This document shows positions 1 through 14,521 of a stretch of DNA of 64,000 bases, piece by piece (the stretch's first letter is position 1; every line of letters begins with the position of its first letter). Where the stretch lies: contig OZ316898.1 in assembly GCA_973895155.1 (NCBI GenBank), positions 6,572,001 through 6,636,000 of the forward strand. Reading direction: 5' to 3'. The stretch comes from Marsupella aquatica. Its lineage: Eukaryota; Marchantiophyta. The position numbers were made by a program, and so were the translations under genes. Below the pieces are notes generated by a model, which was not told the origin of the DNA, searched no databases, and was given only the letters and a program-made list of their open reading frames with translations.

Positions 1-752
1 TCCAACTCCTTTGCCCTCCATTCCTTGTCCGTACAAAACCCGTAAACTTTTAGTTTCGTCCTAAATTCGGCTATCGAAGCGAAAGATGAACCCACCCGAT
101 CTTACAAAAACCAGCTCACTTTCACTCTCATTCCTGTTGTCCATAAAATGAACTCTCATCGTTGTACAGCAGTCAATGTAAAGTGATTAAAATCTCATCC
201 TCTACTGTAGACCCCAGCGGCTGCATACTCTTGTCTCCCTGCTCTTTCAAGGCACTGTGGACTTTGGAGCGTTAACCCGCAAAACCGTTTGCACACTTGC
301 TAGACTAACCTTACCCTAATTTTCTGGCTCCGAGGGTAGATATAATTTGTAAGAGTTCATCCTGTGCCTGAGTCTACCCTCCGTCAAATTTCGTCCTCTG
401 CACTCCATGCTTGAAAAGAACACCACGATCCAGGTACCAGTTGCATTCGCTCTCGAAAAGGTGGATAGGCTGTGAGCTAATGGCTCCGGACGTATGCAGA
501 TTCCTGTGTCCGTCGTCTACTTCCTCCATGACCCTGATCATATCTTCTATGAAAGGCTCCCCTTTTCACCGTTCATGAGAGAGACCTCAGAACGGATGCA
601 AAAGCTTGCACGCGAGGTTTGTCGTAGCATGACTACTTCACTTGCACGGGCCAGTTAACCCGAATCCATACTTGGCGCTTCTGACGTTTAAATACAATCC
701 CTCATTTATGCTCGAACGACTAGAATTCCAGAAGTATGACAAGAGGACTCAC
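1..752. other. Intronic or spacer sequence downstream of PECT1 exon 2
   Basis: No exon is recognisable here. The next PECT1 exon should open with the conserved segment that follows the SSTDIVG motif, and I could not find it on the minus strand, so it probably lies left of the window. Short open frames here have no recognisable content. Confidence 0.5.
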
Positions 753-1951
<1,199 letters not shown>

Positions 1952-2021
1952 TCACTTATTCTCTTCACACTGCAACAACAATCAATCAAATCAATGATCG
2001 ATCAAGATCACGCTTCATCGA

Positions 2022-2024
<3 letters not shown>

Positions 2025-2064
<40 letters not shown>
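2025..2064. repeat. (CT)n microsatellite in the PECT1 leader or promoter
   Basis: Twenty uninterrupted CT units, which read as a GA repeat on the PECT1 strand about 120 bp upstream of its ATG. GA/CT tracts are common in plant 5' leaders and core promoters. A regulatory role is an inference. Confidence 0.9.
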
Positions 2065-2069
<5 letters not shown>

Positions 2070-3684
2070 AAAATGCAACACACCAACCACTCCAACCGCC
2101 AGCGCACCAGGGAGCTTTTGATCGTCTCCTTCGCGCACACACGCAGACGAACCTCTGGGATTCGATCGCCGCAGCAGTGGCCTGCGGGCTTTCGTACGAG
2201 CTTGCTACAGTCCCCCGTTACACTGCACCATGCAGAAAGGGTGTCCGCCAATCCTTCTTCTTCTTGTTCCTTGCCTGCCCCGCGGAGAACGCAATACAAA
2301 CCACACCGGTCCTCCACTCGAAGCGAACTTCCCGCACTTCAAATATGTGGATCTCAGGCAGAAGCGACCGGGAGTGCGCAAACCAGATCTGCACAGCGCA
2401 CTGCCGACGGGCTCGCGTGCGACATCTGGTCGCAGTGATGCATCAGCCGCATTCAGTCGGGGGCCTGCTGAGGTCCATCGATCGTCAGAGAGCCCGAGGT
2501 AAAATACGTAGCACTGAAATATACTAGATGGTGATATCAGCCCCTCGCCCTATGTGAGTGTGGTCCAAGAAGTCCTAAAAAACAAAGAAACAAAGAAACG
2601 CCTGAGTTTGCGCTCTTCGCACACCAATCAAATCCCAACAACGTCACCGTGTCATCACTCTCGCATTTACTGCTCGTCCGGCTCTTTAGAAACTTGCGAG
2701 TCCACCACCGACCGATTGCTTCCCGGCGGGCCCCAGGGTTTCTTCCACAAGTTCCAAAGTTCCGGGCCCCAGGGTTTCTTCCACAACTTCCAAAGTTCCC
2801 ACCACGCAGCAATAATTCACAACTCGACCTCCCACCTCTTCTTCTGCTCTCCCTCTCTCCCGACACGACAAATTTCTCTCTCGTTCTCTGGTTTCTTACT
2901 TTCCTCCGCTCTGCAATGCAATTCCTCCTCCCTGGGATATCTGCGTGCCGGACGTTGCTTGCGGCTCAAACCTGCCGACACACATATAATGTGAAAAACG
3001 CGCTATCCAGCAGCATTAGCACGTTGAATCGCCTGCGTACAGGAGGGCGCTGAGGTCACCATTGTGACGGTGAAACGAGCACCTAATAATCTACACATCA
3101 CACAACTGTAGAAAGCTCCCTCTCCATGCTTTTTCTCTCCTTTTTTGTGGGGAAAAAGGACGGGATTGCAGACACGCATACAATACGAAAAACGCGCTAT
3201 CGAAGAGCAGCAGGGAGTTGAATGCAGTGCGTACTGGAGGGCACTGAGGTCATCATCAATGTCACGGTGAATGTCGAGTACCTAAAATTGAATAATGCAG
3301 AGGGGAGTAGAGAGCTTCCATTCTTCTTTTTCGAGGGAAACCTCGTCCGAAAGAGAAGGGAGTACAGGAGAGAGCTTACTTGTTCTCGAAGCAGCAGCAG
3401 CTGTCTCGTAGTCCTCCTCTTTGTCCTTCGTTCCATAATTCATGTGATTAGGCAGTGATTAGATTATTAGAAGGACGTGTGGGAGTGTGGGACGGTGACA
3501 CAGGACGGCATTGCATTATTACCTTAATTATGTGATTAGGACTTAGGAGGACGTGTGGGGACGGTGGCACAATTGCACAATGGCAAAGGACGCCAATGCA
3601 TTATTACCTGCACTGTACTACTACTAGCGTAACTTAAAGCACTTCGCTATTTTTCCATTTTATATTATATTTTCTCATAATAAA
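2065..3684. repeat. Spacer with three small duplicated segments
   Basis: No gene is seen. A 36-bp unit occurs twice in tandem (2728-2763 and 2764-2799) with one or two differences. A roughly 105-bp segment around 2979-3088 recurs diverged at 3170-3285; both copies contain AAAAACGCGCTATC and end near ACCTAA. A third pair built on GGACGTGTGGG lies at about 3440-3535 and 3525-3620. The open frames here are by-products of this sequence. Confidence 0.6.
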
Positions 3685-3743
3685 CTCCCAGAATGCCCTG
3701 AAAAATATATATGAGTTTATATGTTTTCAGGGCATTCTAGGAG
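3685..3743. repeat. 59-bp hairpin (20-bp arms, one mismatch)
   Basis: The arms 3685-3704 and 3724-3743 are inverted copies with 19 of 20 positions paired around a 19-bp AT-rich loop. It could be the remnant of a small inverted-repeat transposon or a small-RNA hairpin. Nothing else marks it as a gene. Confidence 0.75.
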
Positions 3744-3744
3744 A

Positions 3745-5760
3745 TTTCGATCACCTAGGTGCAAACTTTTTTTTTAAATTTCTTTTGTTTTTTAAAAAGG
3801 AAAAATTTGTGAAATCTCACCAAAAAGGAAAGGGAATAGTTAGTCAACATTTGAATCCTCCACTCAAGTGAAATATTTGAATCCAAGAATTATCACTCTC
3901 CCCTCAAGTGAGCTACCACCTTTGTGTACTTGTTTGAACATTGGCTAGGTGACTATTATTTTACTCTACAAACAAGCACATGTCTAATTATGGGATGTTC
4001 TTGTTTGTAGCATGCTATGATGACTTGGCCTGTTGTGGAGTCTCGAATTTTGCAAGAGACCCCTCAGGGGATCCGTAATTATACCAAAAAAAACATTTAC
4101 TATTGTACATTATTACCTGTCTAACACTCCCCCTAGTGCATTAGGCCATGGGAAATGAAACATAATTTTTTTTAATTTCAACTTGAGAATCATTAACTTG
4201 CCTATGTATTAGGTAAATGATTTTTTTCCTGCATAAAATTGGCTGCCTAGGAATAAATTAATGCCCTTTCCAATTTTTTCATTTCCTAATCCTGAATGTT
4301 CATTGTTTGAATGTTAATGAAATGCAAACAAAAATTATCAGGCATGATCATCATTTGACACACATAGTATCTCATTTTTCTTTCCATGCACATAAATTTT
4401 GGTGGCCTCACAAGCGGGCCCACAAGTCAGTAAAAAATGTTTATTGAGACTTTTTTTATTAATATTAATGAAAATAAAAAATATCTTCGACGTCCAACTA
4501 TATTAAGGTCCTGCCTGTGTGTTGCACAAAAGATGTCTAGGTGAGCAAAGATACCGAGGTGAGAAAAAGACGTTGATGAGAGAAATGATGTCGAGGAGAG
4601 AAAAAGATTTCAATGAGACCATGTTGAGGAGAGAAAATGATGTTGATGAGAGAAAAATATGTCAAAATGCCATGCCCAAAGTAAGTACTTGAGAGAAATT
4701 TTTGTTGAGAGAAAAAGATGTCAAAATGCCATGCCCAAAGTAAGTCCTTGAGAGAAATTTTTGTTGAGAGAAAAAGTTGTCATGCAAGGTGAAAATGTTT
4801 CAAAATGGAAGTGTTATTGGAGGGAAAGTGATGTTGTGGTTGTGGAAGATTGCAACTTAATAGTGTTGTCAATTAAACAATTGCCAAGAAAAGAGTTGTT
4901 GAATGAGTGAAAATCTAGGTTAAGTAGAAGTGGTGTTGTGGTGTTGCACATAAGTGTTGTCATTTTGGAAGTTGTCATTCAAGTGTTGCATTTGCTCCAT
5001 CTTGTAGATATAGAAAGTAACAGATATACAGGTGGTGAGGGCAACAAGAATTTGGGTCTATGTAGAAAAATGATGGTGAGCATAGAAGTTGGTGAGTGGA
5101 TTAAATAAAAACTTTGCCAAGACCTCTAGAATGGAAAGAAAAATGATTTAGTTGCCTTTTGTGGGGGTGGGCTTATCTTGGCAATGAAAGATTAAAAGAT
5201 GTTTCTTGAAGAAAAGAGAAAACTAAAAACAAAACAACCCATCTCCTACCCCCATTGAATCTATTAATTGTTTTAGACCTGTTTACCAATAGTATATGTC
5301 CAATGGTTGTTTTAAAGGTCAGGCTCCTTTCCCTCCCCGTGTGGGCTTGCTTTCTATCTGGTGTACTTGTTGCATGCATGTCTCCGGGGACATGCAAGCA
5401 TGAGCTCAATAAAGCTATTGTAGCCCCTTTCTGAGTGTACTTTGTTGTATCCCCATTTTCCCTACAATGTTGCAAACTAATTTTCAAGTGATCACTGATC
5501 ACCAAAAACATTGTGATAAATTGGAAGGCTCAATACCATTCCCACTTAATTTTTCTCAATTTGTAAGCAGACAAAACCCTACCTTTTGGTGGGACAGCTT
5601 AATAGAGAGATAGATAAGTGATTTTGTGCAGAGGTGTTATTGAATAAGTGTTTTTAAGTGGTAACTCAATGAAAGTGAAAGTGAAAGTGATGTCATTTTT
5701 GAAAGTGCTTCAATATATGAATTCTTGGTGATAAAAAAATGTGGTAAGTGTTAGCAAAGA
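3745..5760. repeat. AT-rich spacer with GAGAGAAA-type repeats
   Basis: No coding region is recognised. From about 4550 to 4800 the sequence is built from variants of GAGAGAAAAAGATGT. A 59-bp unit is repeated in tandem at 4661-4719 and 4720-4778 with only two or three changes. Confidence 0.6.
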
Positions 5761-7720
5761 GAATCGGAAGGGACATAGACGGTTTGTCGGGACAACCCGA
5801 ATGCATGACAGTGTAAGACTAAACATCAATGACATTGAAAATGGATTACGGTATGTTATTGTCACCTGCTTCTCAAACGACTAACACAACAAGCACCACA
5901 TGGTTCCACTAAAAATTGTTTGTATCGTATGACGGGGACGTGGAGGGACGCTATATGGATCAATTTCCTACTAAGGATGGATGAGTAGATTCGTTTCCGC
6001 TCCCGGAAATGTATTTTTTGATCAAGTCTACCGACTATACGTACTCTACTTTTGATCAAGTCCCGTGGACTACCTTGTTTCTACTCCTCCTGGCCTTTGG
6101 CAAAGTGCTGTCACCACTTTCCCACTCACAGGGTCGACCAAGCCATGTAAATTTCTCTAAATACTCATACTAGGGGAAGAACACAATCGTGCAACCAAGA
6201 GAGAGAACAACACACAAGAAGTCATGAGAATCCAACCGAATCCATATCTATTAGTGGCCAAAGTAACACATTGCATGGGCAACCCGGTCTCCTACCGTCT
6301 ACCCAACTCCTGCCTCACGGGACAATGAGCCCTCTCCACCTCAATACTCCGGATCAATTCCCTACTCTTGTTGAGGGCTAATCCTCACAAAAATAACACT
6401 ATTTGACTGAGTTCCCCCTGCTCCTACCGGGGGCTGCAGGTTAAATACTGAAAACAACAATGCGTGAATCACACAAGCTCTAGGGTGTGGCGGCGGCCAC
6501 TGCCCTGGCTGGCCGCCATCCCTGACGGCGCCTCTAACCTAAAAGTTTTCTACACATGCGGCACACACATGCACTCCTAACCCTATTGCTACCTAAGTGA
6601 GGCCAACGGTGCCTTCGTCGGTCATCACATCAACCAAAAAAAACTAGACTAATGTCCTATGTAGGCCATGGCCTACCTTCCTACTACGGGGCGGCCAACG
6701 CCTTCCACTACTCTGGGCATGGAAATAGCTGAAAGTAGAAGTTTCTCGAAATCTGGTCCTGAGAAATTTTCTGAGTAGCCACGGCCTTCCTGATCGTAAC
6801 CCCGAAAATGGCTCCCAAAACGGACATCAGACGCCCGAGATATGGCCTACCGAGTCTCAAATCCTACCATGGCCAGCGTCACGTCCAAATCGTCCGTACG
6901 GTCCCGGCCCCCCATCACGACATCAAATTGAGGTACCCTGGCCATGGCCACATGCCCTGACTTGGCCGGGTCACCCTCCTGAAGTCCGTACGGCGTCGAA
7001 CTCTCATTTTTCACAAAAACGCTCCGGTCTGTATCTCTCTCATTTTATCTCCGTTTGAGGCGTGTCTTACATCATTAGATTCAGCTCGACGAGCTCCTTC
7101 CAATAAGCCCATGAGTTCTTGATTCTGAGAAGATTGAAAATTTCAACTTTTGTGTGGCCAAGGTCCGTACGGCTCCCGCACTAATTGTCATTTGACTACT
7201 TGCTTGTAGTAAGATCCTCATCTATGGATTGGCCACTGGAACCCACACTGTCCTCCTGGCCGGGGTCTCATTGGGCTTGGCCTCCGGTGGCCAGGGCCTC
7301 TCCCCTCAGGCCGCCTTACTGTTGGCCAACACCCTCCTTGGCCGGCTTGCTGCCTTGCAGGCCGCCTGCCACCCAGGTCAGTTTCTTCCTCCTTGACCGG
7401 CTTGTTGTTTGGCCGGCACTCTATTGGTTGGCCGACACCCAAAAGTGATGCTTGGCCACTCTCGCCTTTCGACCCGGCCCCCATTACGTTAATACTAGGG
7501 CCGCTTAAAAATAAAAAGATAGGAATCCCCCAACGCCTACATGGAAGGGCATTAGGGTACATGCCTTGTCTTGCCCCGGCCAGTGGCCAACCCCCCCTTA
7601 TCCTGAGGCTTGGCCGACAACTAAAATTAAGAGGACATAAAAACCATCAACACTCACCTCATCTTATTGTACGTAAACTATCTTTGGCGAGGTTGTAAGA
7701 GAACAAAAGCAAAAAAAACT
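5761..7720. other. Repeat-derived spacer, no intact gene
   Basis: Base composition shifts here: GC-richer than its neighbours, with repeated GGCC/TGGCC words at 7225-7620. Open frames in this stretch have low-complexity, composition-driven translations. It resembles decayed retroelement sequence, but I can point to no reverse transcriptase, integrase or clear LTR pair. Confidence 0.35.
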
Positions 7721-10100
7721 TGACACAAATCTATTTATTTACATGTGTGCGTCACTACTACCCTTTAAAATCATTCCTTGGGACCATTGGCCCCGTCACA
7801 GTTATTAACATAAGAAATCCCTGGTTTAGACTCCATTGGTTTTCCATCCATTTTTTAAATTTTACTTCCATCACCCGACAAGCATGTTGTCGAGAATGCC
7901 TCACAATTGCATTGGCCGTGGAGAATGGTTGCGGGAAGTAGCAACACAGGATTTGGCCTGAGTATTTGCCCTACTCCACATCCTCTATTGTCACCACATG
8001 AAACTATGTTGCATTCAATTTCTTCTCATCCTAGGCTTTCAGATTGAGTTCTCATCCCAGCCTTTCAGATCACATACACTGGTTGCAATGTCAAGTTTTG
8101 GCTGCAAATTCTGGATACATTGTGAGCTGCAAATGTGAGAACTGATTGAAGGACTGCGTTCCCCGGGAACATTGGCTGTAAAATCTGATGTCGTGCATGG
8201 ACAATTGTCGATACACTGTGTTTCGACAGCCACAGACCTTTGCTTCCCTGATGATTACCAGTGCCACGTCTAATTAAACAATCTTTAATTCTATGATTTC
8301 TCAGCACACGGATTGCCAAAAGAACTGTCTCGGTCGCTGCACTGTGGGGATAATCGATTTGCAAGCAGCAAGTAAAAGCAAAATTAGAATTCTGTGAGTG
8401 AGAACTGAGTTTTTTGCACCCCCTTCACCAACTCTTCAAGCAGCTGGAAAATATAAGCAAAGACTGAGAGAAGTGAAGGAAGTCTATAGAGCTTTTCCTT
8501 TCCTCAAATTTGAACCCCATTTGAACTGAGAAATAATGAACTCATTGCGAGTTGGACAATTGAATTGCATGCAAGGAGAGAGAGACTGTAAAATGAATAA
8601 TTGAATGAATGTTTGCACGAGGTCATCCAAGCAAAAGAAGAAAATGTATACAAACAACAAGGAAGTAAACTCAGTTGAGTGTTTTTGCACGAAGCGCAAT
8701 TCTTCCTAGTGAGCTGAAGATCCAAGCAGTCCATTTCTTTGGAAGTAGGTACAGTCTTTGGAATTCCCTAAACCGTCAAGGATGTTGTGTTAGTCTGATG
8801 TTGAGTTAGTCTCTAAAGGCCTGTAGTGTAGGTGCCCACGGTTGAAGAAGCACCAACGGTGTTTGGACACAATGACACCCCTAGACATGGTTCGCAATTC
8901 TGTCGAGGATTTTCTCTTTGCTTGTCCTACAATTTGTACCAAGTGTTATCCAAGCAGAGTGGCACTAACAATCATAGGCAGAAAAGAGTGCAAAAAAAGA
9001 TACTTAATGTAAGTTGGTGAAGCAAGAAATTAATGGAAAAAGGTGAGAAAATGAGTTGTGGGTGGAGAGGAGAGGTACAAGTTTCCACCAAAGTAGGTTT
9101 GCGCTCTCGTCCACATCCCCACCCAAAATATTGCTTTCTCTATCCTTATGTCGAGATTGTGGGTAAAAACAAACTCTGGAAAACACACACTAAACACACA
9201 AAAGGGAAAATATGACCAAATGTTTTTCTAGGCAAAATTGAGAACTTGCCAAACCATTTGGACTGGGAACACCCAATTTTTGGTCTCTTGTCTTTAAACA
9301 TACATTAGGAAAAACATATGGAATACACCTCCCCACCAACTTTCAAAATACTTATTTAAAATTCCAAAGAGAGACAGGGAAACTAAAGCCCAAATGGACC
9401 TCCACTTTGTACATGAAGCCCAACTGGACTGGCAAAACTTGGATGGACTTGCTCAGAACATTTAAATTGACTTAGATAATATTTACACTTTTGACTGAAA
9501 ATGTGACCTGTAAACGGGCTCCTAACCGTTCGCAGTTAATTTCAATTACATTACGAAACTAGTCTACTCAATAACTTGAAGACCTTGAACCTCAAAGACG
9601 TCAAGATGTCATGTCAATACTCAAGAACACCCATTTCAATTGACACACATGAAAATTTCTAACTGTAAAGTGAAGTCATGATTTAGAATATTTGACCATT
9701 TTTGTGTTGATTGGAAATGAAGCAAATGATTTAAGAAAAGTCTCAAACTTTGTCAAGCAATAGATTGGACATCAGACCGAGGTCATGCAACATTTATGCT
9801 TAAACATAGATCTAGAAGTTCTTCAAATAAATCAGCCCAATCTGCCAAATTCAAAGGTAAGGCTACATCGCTAACAGTTGATGACTTTGACGACCCTATA
9901 CTAGAGTAAGTTGTCAAGACGTCAATCATGCACATTGTGAAAATGCTCTCTGTCCTTGTGAAGTTCATGATGTCTAGACAATTTTCTTAAGCGGTAGGCT
10001 CAAATCCGTGATATGGGAGCAGTGGAGTGACGCAAATGTTTTCAATCACATTTTTCATTAATCCATTTTGCTTGGTTTCAATCGGACTGAGATTGGGGCT
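7721..10100. other. AT-rich spacer without recognisable gene
   Basis: Only short open frames are present, with no recognisable motif or splice structure. A small duplication of a CATCC-AG-CTTTCAGAT segment occurs at about 8027-8070. Confidence 0.45.
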
Positions 10101-10319
10101 TCAAGACAAAGCACCTCCATTCGTTTTTGGTAACATTGTTGAGCCATTAAATTGAGTTGAGGTCAAATCCTTAAAATGTGATGACATCTTTATTGCTTTC
10201 TCCCCCTCTTTTTCCCCAAGGTAGTTAAAGTCATCAACTACAATATAGAACCAGTTACTTCTTCTTTTTGGTGTAAGTGGCAATTGCTTTACCCAGTCCA
10301 ATGGGATGGGCAGGGACAA
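10101..10319 (-). pseudogene. Possible fragment of a Ty3/gypsy integrase
   Basis: The minus-strand frame reads DWVKQLPLTPKRR followed by IVVDDF. This recalls the integrase core pattern of Ty3/gypsy elements (a conserved Asp, then LP-T, then VVVDRFSK). The match covers about 30 residues, then the sequence loses similarity, and no RNase H or reverse transcriptase is seen nearby. It is weak evidence for a decayed retroelement; chance resemblance is possible. Confidence 0.27.
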
Positions 10320-12100
10320 TGCCTCATTCCATTTGGGCTTTTAAGTAATTAGTCGAAAAGTCCATAATTACACAGAAACGATGCCTGGATAAACCCCTAG
10401 GTTTGTCAAAATGCTCCCATGGATTTTTGCAACTCAGATGGACCGCATTGTACTCACAATGTGGCAGGGAATATTTTCAATTAGTCCATCTCAATTGTAT
10501 GGTTTCTGTCTACGGTCCATGGGAGCATCATTTTCTAATTACACGGATCAAAGTGAATTATGAATTGAGTCCCACCCCTCTTGATACCATACAGTACTTT
10601 ATTTGTCCACCATTTTTAGTTAATGCTGTTGCACATATTTGATTTGTCATTTTCTTCAATTGTTAGGAATTTGGAAGTGTTGCATTGGCCCCTCCCACTT
10701 GTGTGAGTTCATGCATGTCTTTGCTTGTTACCTATGGTCCCCTTTAACTTTTCTTTCATGAATCCAACTATCTTAATTATTCATATGATATATCCAATGG
10801 CTACAAAAAAATCCTGCCTTTATTAGAAATGGCAGGATACCATATTTAGTAGTTGATTTGTTTATTGTACCAGAGTAGAAGGTAGGCATAATCATTTTGT
10901 ACATGCCAAGAAGTTACTATTCTTCTTTTCAAAATTGTAGCAAAATGCCATAGGATTTCTCTATATTTTATTGTGAAATGTGTGGGTTGGATGCTGTCAA
11001 TTGTTATTGATATCCTCCATTGAAGCTTTGTAGCAACTACAGCCAAACTTCAAAGTTGCCACTTTCTTTGTGGAGTATAGTGGCAACTGTGCACAATTTG
11101 ATGGAGCAAATTTTGACAAAGTGTAAAATGGAGTTGTCATGGCAAGTTTGAGAGACGCTTTTTGGCTCAGTCCTTTGTGGCCATTCTATGATAATGAATT
11201 GGTCAATCAAGCTTTTAGGTCAAACAATGGTGGTCTATCAAAATAAGCTTCTACCATGGGCCCATGCTCACATGCTATGCAAGGGATCTGCACCCTTGCG
11301 GTAGGCTCTAATATGTCTTGTCACATGCTTGGAGAGAGTCAACCAGCATATATGAATGTTCTCATTGTAAATCTAGTTTCTACTCTAGACATTTAGACAC
11401 CGATCATTAGTACCTGGTTCTCTAGGGGTCTCCCTATATAGAAGGCCCCTGTCACTTGCTACGGTTTGAAGCCTTGGATCCCCTTGAATGTAACTATTTT
11501 TATAAAAAGATCCATATAAGGTTGGAATATTCATGGAATATCTCAACCTTTTTTTATTAAAGAGATACTAATGTTCATACAAGACTCAAAATTGGATTTA
11601 AAAGACCCTCATGTTTTTCCAAGAAAATTTTGAAGCCATCCCTTACAACCAATAAAATAATCATATGCTTTGTCGCACATGATGTCCCAATTCTGTGGTA
11701 GTGAAACCCCCAAGACCAAGCTTTACATCATCTATTTTCTTTGTAATTTTGGACTCAATTTTGGTTTCATACAACTTCTTTATTTGGGAGGTCTAACATT
11801 ATGAAGGAACATTCATATTAAAACATTATGCCTTGTCATATATACTATGTAGTCCCTTGTCAGTCTCACATCCAAATATCTCACATCCAAATATGCCTTA
11901 TCACATGTGCTACATCATCATGGCACCAACCATTCTCTTGGGGCTAGTCGCGGAACTCGATTACCTTAACACTTAGCTCCGGCGTCGCTGACTCCGACGC
12001 CGAGCTCCCTTATGGTCCAGGCCCGGATAGTCCATCCGGGGAGGACTTAGCATGGGGAGACTTGGGGGCAATGAGACGTGGCACTAGCGAGGCAAGGGGC
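10320..12100. other. Spacer; right end holds a dispersed repeat also found near 59.8 and 60.6 kb
   Basis: No gene is seen. The segment around 11820-11940, with phrases such as TCTCACATCCAAA and CACATGTGCTA, is related to 59765-59960 and 60595-60790. These look like copies of one non-coding dispersed repeat. Confidence 0.45.
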
Positions 12101-13782
12101 CAAGCTGAGGACACACACTAAGGACTTGGACTAGCCTATGGATGGTTGGGTCAAGGGGAAATGGGCCGGGCTCAAGGGTGGCCGTCTGGACCATTGGATG
12201 GGCTTTGAGTTATGAGGGCTTGGGAGTGAGCTCCTCTTGGGCCCAAGGCCCATGAAGTTGTTGCCATTGGCAACAAACGCTTGGGGCGCGAGTTGTGGCC
12301 CGATCCGGGTTGGGGCGATCGGGGGCCCCGAGCGGCGAACAGACCCGAGGGCCTAGGCAGGAGCACTGGGTCGGCCCGGTCACAACGGGCTAAGGCACTT
12401 CGCTTGCGGATGCCTATCAAGAAAGTTATGGGTGTTGCCAGTTGGTGGCGCGCCCATTATGCGCGATGGGATCCGGGTTGGGGGCCAAACGTTTAGGGAC
12501 CAAAGCTGGTCCGGGGGTGGTAGGTCCCCAGAAGCATATATGAGGGGAGTGGTGTCTCCCTGGGGGCTAAGGGCGAGCCGAAGTCGTGAGCCGCGACGGT
12601 CGCGACACTAAAGGAAACCGTCAAACGGAAATGACAATATCTTCCCAACGGGAAGTCTGTTGGAGGACTTCTTAGGTGCGTTGGAAAGCTCTTGAGGAAG
12701 GCTATGCCCTCTTGAGCTCAGCTGGGTCTGGGAGTGCCATGGGTTCTCATGGTTTGCGGGTGTTAGCTCGCCCGTTTGCCAAACCTTGTCGAACAGCAGC
12801 CAAGCCGCGTTCAGCCTCCCAAGGGAGCTTGCGTTGGGGAGGCAAGGCCAAGTAGGTATGGAGGCTGAGTCCCAAGGGCGCTCGGTCCCTAGACCATCAG
12901 TGGGGTGAACCAAAGTCGGTGTTAGAGTCGGGGTCGTTCTGGTCCCGGCGTGTTGAGACAAGCTTGGGACAAGCTTTAGGACAAGCTACGCTATTTGGGC
13001 CATGAGCATGTCCTGAGGTCAGGGCGGTCAGTTGGTGATGGATAGGTACAAGGGGGAACCCGGGCCGCACTGTTAAGGATTGCTCTTAGTCTTGTGACTC
13101 ATAGGTTACGGCACTTAGGCTAACCACAGTTAGGATCTTAGCTGAGGTTAGATTAGTCGTGTGTGACCTTGTATATACCAGGGCTAGTGTAAGCCGCTGG
13201 AGTGTGGTGCTTACTCATTGTAACGGAGCAACTTGAGGAAGAGGGAGAGCATGTGTGTTCGTTTACTCTTGAAGTAAAGCTTGAGTGTTCGTGTGGACGT
13301 AGCCTTGGAGAAGAGGTGAACCACGTAGAGATTGTGTCGACTACGTGTGCATGAATAAGTCATGGTTGTATGGTCGTTGCGAATGACGTCTTAGTTCAAC
13401 ACGCACCCAAGGAAGGAGCTATCCTGGACGGACAGTGGGCGTGGGTTCTGGTTCCGGCTTATGGCATCGGAAGGACCTATCGCTGACCTATTTACCAACA
13501 TATGTTGAGCTTGAGTTAGGATGCTAGACTGGGCGAGTTCTAGATCCGAAGGGGTTACTTACCGAGGTATTTGGTTGCTTGTGCAGACAGTGAGGACCGT
13601 TGAGTAGCGGTCGTGTAGGTGAGCAAGTGCGGCTTCGTATGGGAGTGGCCGCTGGTGGTGCTAGAGGCACTTGGATGCTTGCTCAAAGTATTCCGTGGAG
13701 GCGTTCGGGCACCAAGGGCACTTAGGCGCAAGTGCTGGGATTGGTGAGGGTGCTGGGTGGCAAGGTCCACTACTGGGCTCCT
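12101..13782 (+). repeat. Long dispersed repeat, copy 1 (LTR-like)
   Basis: This segment aligns colinearly with 14522-16163. Both copies open near GACACACACTA-GGACTT, share GAGCTCCTCTTGGGCCCAAG, CACAACGGGCTAAGGCACTT and AGCATATATGAGGGGA, and end near GGTGGC-AGGTCCAC. Copy 1 extends further left, to about 11950. Direct orientation and length would suit LTRs, but only ~740 bp lies between the copies. They may instead be two independent insertions, solo LTRs or a tandem duplication. No tRNA primer-binding site was identified. Confidence 0.65.
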
Positions 13783-14521
13783 GATATTTTGAACACTATT
13801 CTGGCCTGATTATATTTACTAGAGTCTCGACTAGAGTATGTTAAATTATCACTATGGCACTCTCTATTTCCAACGGGTCAATGTGCATTGGAGAAAACTG
13901 TTGTTTCTCCATAGCCCTTACTAGCCAAAGGATTTGCTACCTGCTTCCCTCTACAAATTAAAACGTGAGGGAGGGGGGACAAGTTGCACAAAGAAAGAAT
14001 AAGTCTTATTGTGAAAGTTGGGCAAAGAGATCCCATACAACCAAGAGTGATGTTGAGGGAGTTCTTCTGAAAAGTGTAATTGTGGAAAGAAAACAAGCAA
14101 AGTTCACCACGTGTTTCTAAAAGCTGGGGGGGTTAGGGCATCTCCAACAGTTTGGAGATTTTCACTTGCTACTTGGAAAGTTTATAGGCACGATGCTTGG
14201 CTGGAATTTTTGCCTGTCCGGTCTTTGAAAGTCTATCTCCAACAATGACCCCCTGAAAATAGAGCCCCATTTGCTAAGTGTGCAACTTCAAATTGTCATT
14301 GTAATAGTTTAAAAAGCAACGTGGTAGGGAGAAACCACTGATCGCTTTGGGGGATGGGAAAGTCCTATTGCGCCCACTTTGGGAGACAAATGTGGAGGTC
14401 AAGTCATCACCTTGCAATGTCAAATCCCTATATATTTAGTGACAGGATACCATTGAGATACTAGCCTGCCCAAAATGACTACTCTTGTGGAGGTATAGTG
14501 AATATGAGGGGCCGTCTGGGA
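13783..14521. other. Segment between the two long repeat copies
   Basis: 740 bp with no coding content that I can recognise. It is too short to be the interior of an autonomous LTR retrotransposon. Confidence 0.45.
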
